A program made the translations under genes and the position numbers. From a bacterium (GTDB lineage Bacteria; Krumholzibacteriota; Krumholzibacteriia; JACNKJ01), in assembly GCA_014382085.1 (NCBI GenBank), contig JACNKJ010000221.1:1-5857 (forward strand): a stretch of 5,857 bases of DNA, read 5' to 3'. The notes under the pieces are model-generated. The model worked only from the letters and a program-made list of their open reading frames with translations. It was not told the DNA's origin and did not search any database. Of the stretch, positions 4,934 to 5,857 are shown in pieces; position 1 is the stretch's first letter; every line of letters begins with the position of its first letter.

Positions 4934-5857
4934 TTAGGCGTCGAGGAGGCTGCGGATTTTTGCAAGCAGCTGATTCGGTGCGTAGGGCTTGTTGAGCAGT
5001 TGCAAGCCGCCGCCTTTCGGAAGACCGTTTTCGGCGGGATCGTATCCACTGATGAACAAGAGCCGAAGATCGGGCTTGAGCTCCCGCATTTCACTTGCCG
5101 CCTCACGCCCGCCCATGATGGGCATGACCATGTCCAGCAACACTAGATCGATTTCGTTTTGTCTCTGTTGGAATAGCTTGAGAGCCTCAGCCCCATCAGC
5201 CGCACAGACAACTTTGTATCCGGCGGCTTCCAGAGTGCGGGCGGTGAGTTTGCGAACGGACTCGTCATCTTCCGCTAGCAGCAGGGTTTCAAGGCCCCCG
5301 CTAACCTCTTCCAGTTTTTCTTCCTGGACACGCAGGCTTTCGTCTTCTCCGGCGGGGAAATAGATCTCGAATGTCGTGCCCTCTCCCGCATTGCTGGAAA
5401 CGTCGATGGTGCCACCATGCTGCCGCATGATTCCCATCGCCGTTGAAAGTCCAAGTCCGGTGCCCCGGCCCACTTCCTTGGTGGAGAAAAATGGGTCAAA
5501 GATACGGCGTTGGGTTTCTTCGTCCATACCGAAGCCCGAGTCTCTTACGGCCAAACGGACATAGGGATTGCCGACCTCAAGTTCACCCAAGTGAGAATCA
5601 CCTTCGCTAAAAACGTGATTCTCAAGGCTGATGAGCAACTCTCCGCCGTCGGGCATGGCGTCGCTAGCGTTGATGCAAAGATTCATCAACACCTGCTCGA
5701 ACTGAACGGGATCGGCGAGGATGCTCCACAGGTTTTTTGGACTTTGAAGATCAAGTTGGATGTCTTCCCGGATGATCCGCCTTAGCATGGTGATCATTCC
5801 ATGCAAATGTTGATCCAAATGAATTTTCCGAACGTCCAAAGCTTGATTCCGACTGTA
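4934..5857 (-). CDS. Hybrid histidine kinase, C-terminal part (5'-truncated by the window edge)
   Basis: 307 residues are visible and the frame stays open to the edge. The first residues, YSRNQALDVRKI, match the end of a histidine-kinase dimerisation domain (the FSRxQ motif that follows the phosphorylated His helix), so the His-containing domain and any sensor domain lie outside. The HATPase_c domain covers about 10-170 in visible numbering: N-box NLCINASDAM with N63, G1 box DSGFGMD at 106-112, F-box DPFFSTKE, G2 box GRGTGLGLS at 130-138. A linker of about 20 residues leads to a C-terminal receiver at about 190-307 with acidic residues E196, D197 and D198, phosphoacceptor D242 (LLDMVMP), S270 (ISGYDP) and K290 (NKPY). 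The protein can therefore autophosphorylate and pass phosphate to its own receiver. The stop codon is 11 nt from the stand-alone receiver gene, suggesting one operon. The sensed signal is unknown. A TTG at 5839 is not the real start, because conserved kinase sequence continues upstream of it. Confidence 0.93.
   Translation of the reverse strand, partial: YSRNQALDVRKIHLDQHLHGMITMLRRIIREDIQLDLQSPKNLWSILADPVQFEQVLMNLCINASDAMPDGGELLISLENHVFSEGDSHLGELEVGNPYVRLAVRDSGFGMDEETQRRIFDPFFSTKEVGRGTGLGLSTAMGIMRQHGGTIDVSSNAGEGTTFEIYFPAGEDESLRVQEEKLEEVSGGLETLLLAEDDESVRKLTARTLEAAGYKVVCAADGAEALKLFQQRQNEIDLVLLDMVMPIMGGREAASEMRELKPDLRLLFISGYDPAENGLPKGGGLQLLNKPYAPNQLLAKIRSLLDA

Noticed and set aside
4934..5839. 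Taking the kinase as a complete 301-residue protein starting at TTG 5839
   Set aside because: The frame continues to the window edge as YSRNQA, a conserved part of the kinase dimerisation domain. A start here would leave a kinase without its phosphorylated His. The gene is truncated by the window.

Overview
The window reads as ordinary chromosomal DNA from a moderately GC-rich bacterium. The best lineage clue is the C-terminal domain of the large secreted protease: NPFNP, then IYDAQGR, VVWNGDD, SGMYFYKL and a final MVLLK. This FlgD-Ig-like or T9SS-type-A-like tail is common in the FCB superphylum and in candidate phyla such as Krumholzibacteriota, Eisenbacteria and Latescibacterota. The phylum assignment is an inference from domain style only. 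I see no mobile element, CRISPR array, tRNA or rRNA.

Layout, left to right. (1) Positions 1-83 hold the last codons of a plus-strand gene ending in a Gly/Asn repeat tail, followed by a strong intrinsic terminator (105-140). (2) Positions 159-1205 (minus) encode a PLP-dependent cysteine-synthase-family enzyme with a variant substrate loop. (3) Positions 1206-1472 are a divergent intergenic region with one plausible sigma70-type promoter in each direction, an inverted repeat around the plus-strand promoter, and a leader of about 105 nt. (4) Positions 1473-4445 (plus) encode a 990-residue secreted zinc metalloprotease. It has a signal peptide, FTP and PepSY propeptide, a carboxypeptidase-regulatory-like insert, an M36/fungalysin-like catalytic domain, two beta-sandwich modules and a C-terminal sorting-type domain. 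A strong terminator follows at 4478-4508. (5) Positions 4551-5857 (minus) hold a tight two-gene signalling operon: a hybrid histidine kinase, cut by the right edge, and a stand-alone receiver 11 nt downstream.

How the genes relate. The enzyme and the protease are divergent and appear to be independent single-gene units. The kinase-receiver operon converges on the protease, and its own promoter lies beyond the right edge. Nothing in the sequence ties the signalling pair to the protease except proximity. Neither signalling protein has a visible DNA-binding output domain, so the pathway must act through another protein or a phosphorelay. I found no clear evidence of a previously undescribed system. 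The points worth a second look are the STGNAG substrate loop, the protease architecture with its GEGNSD third-ligand motif and sorting tail, and the two-receiver signalling pair.
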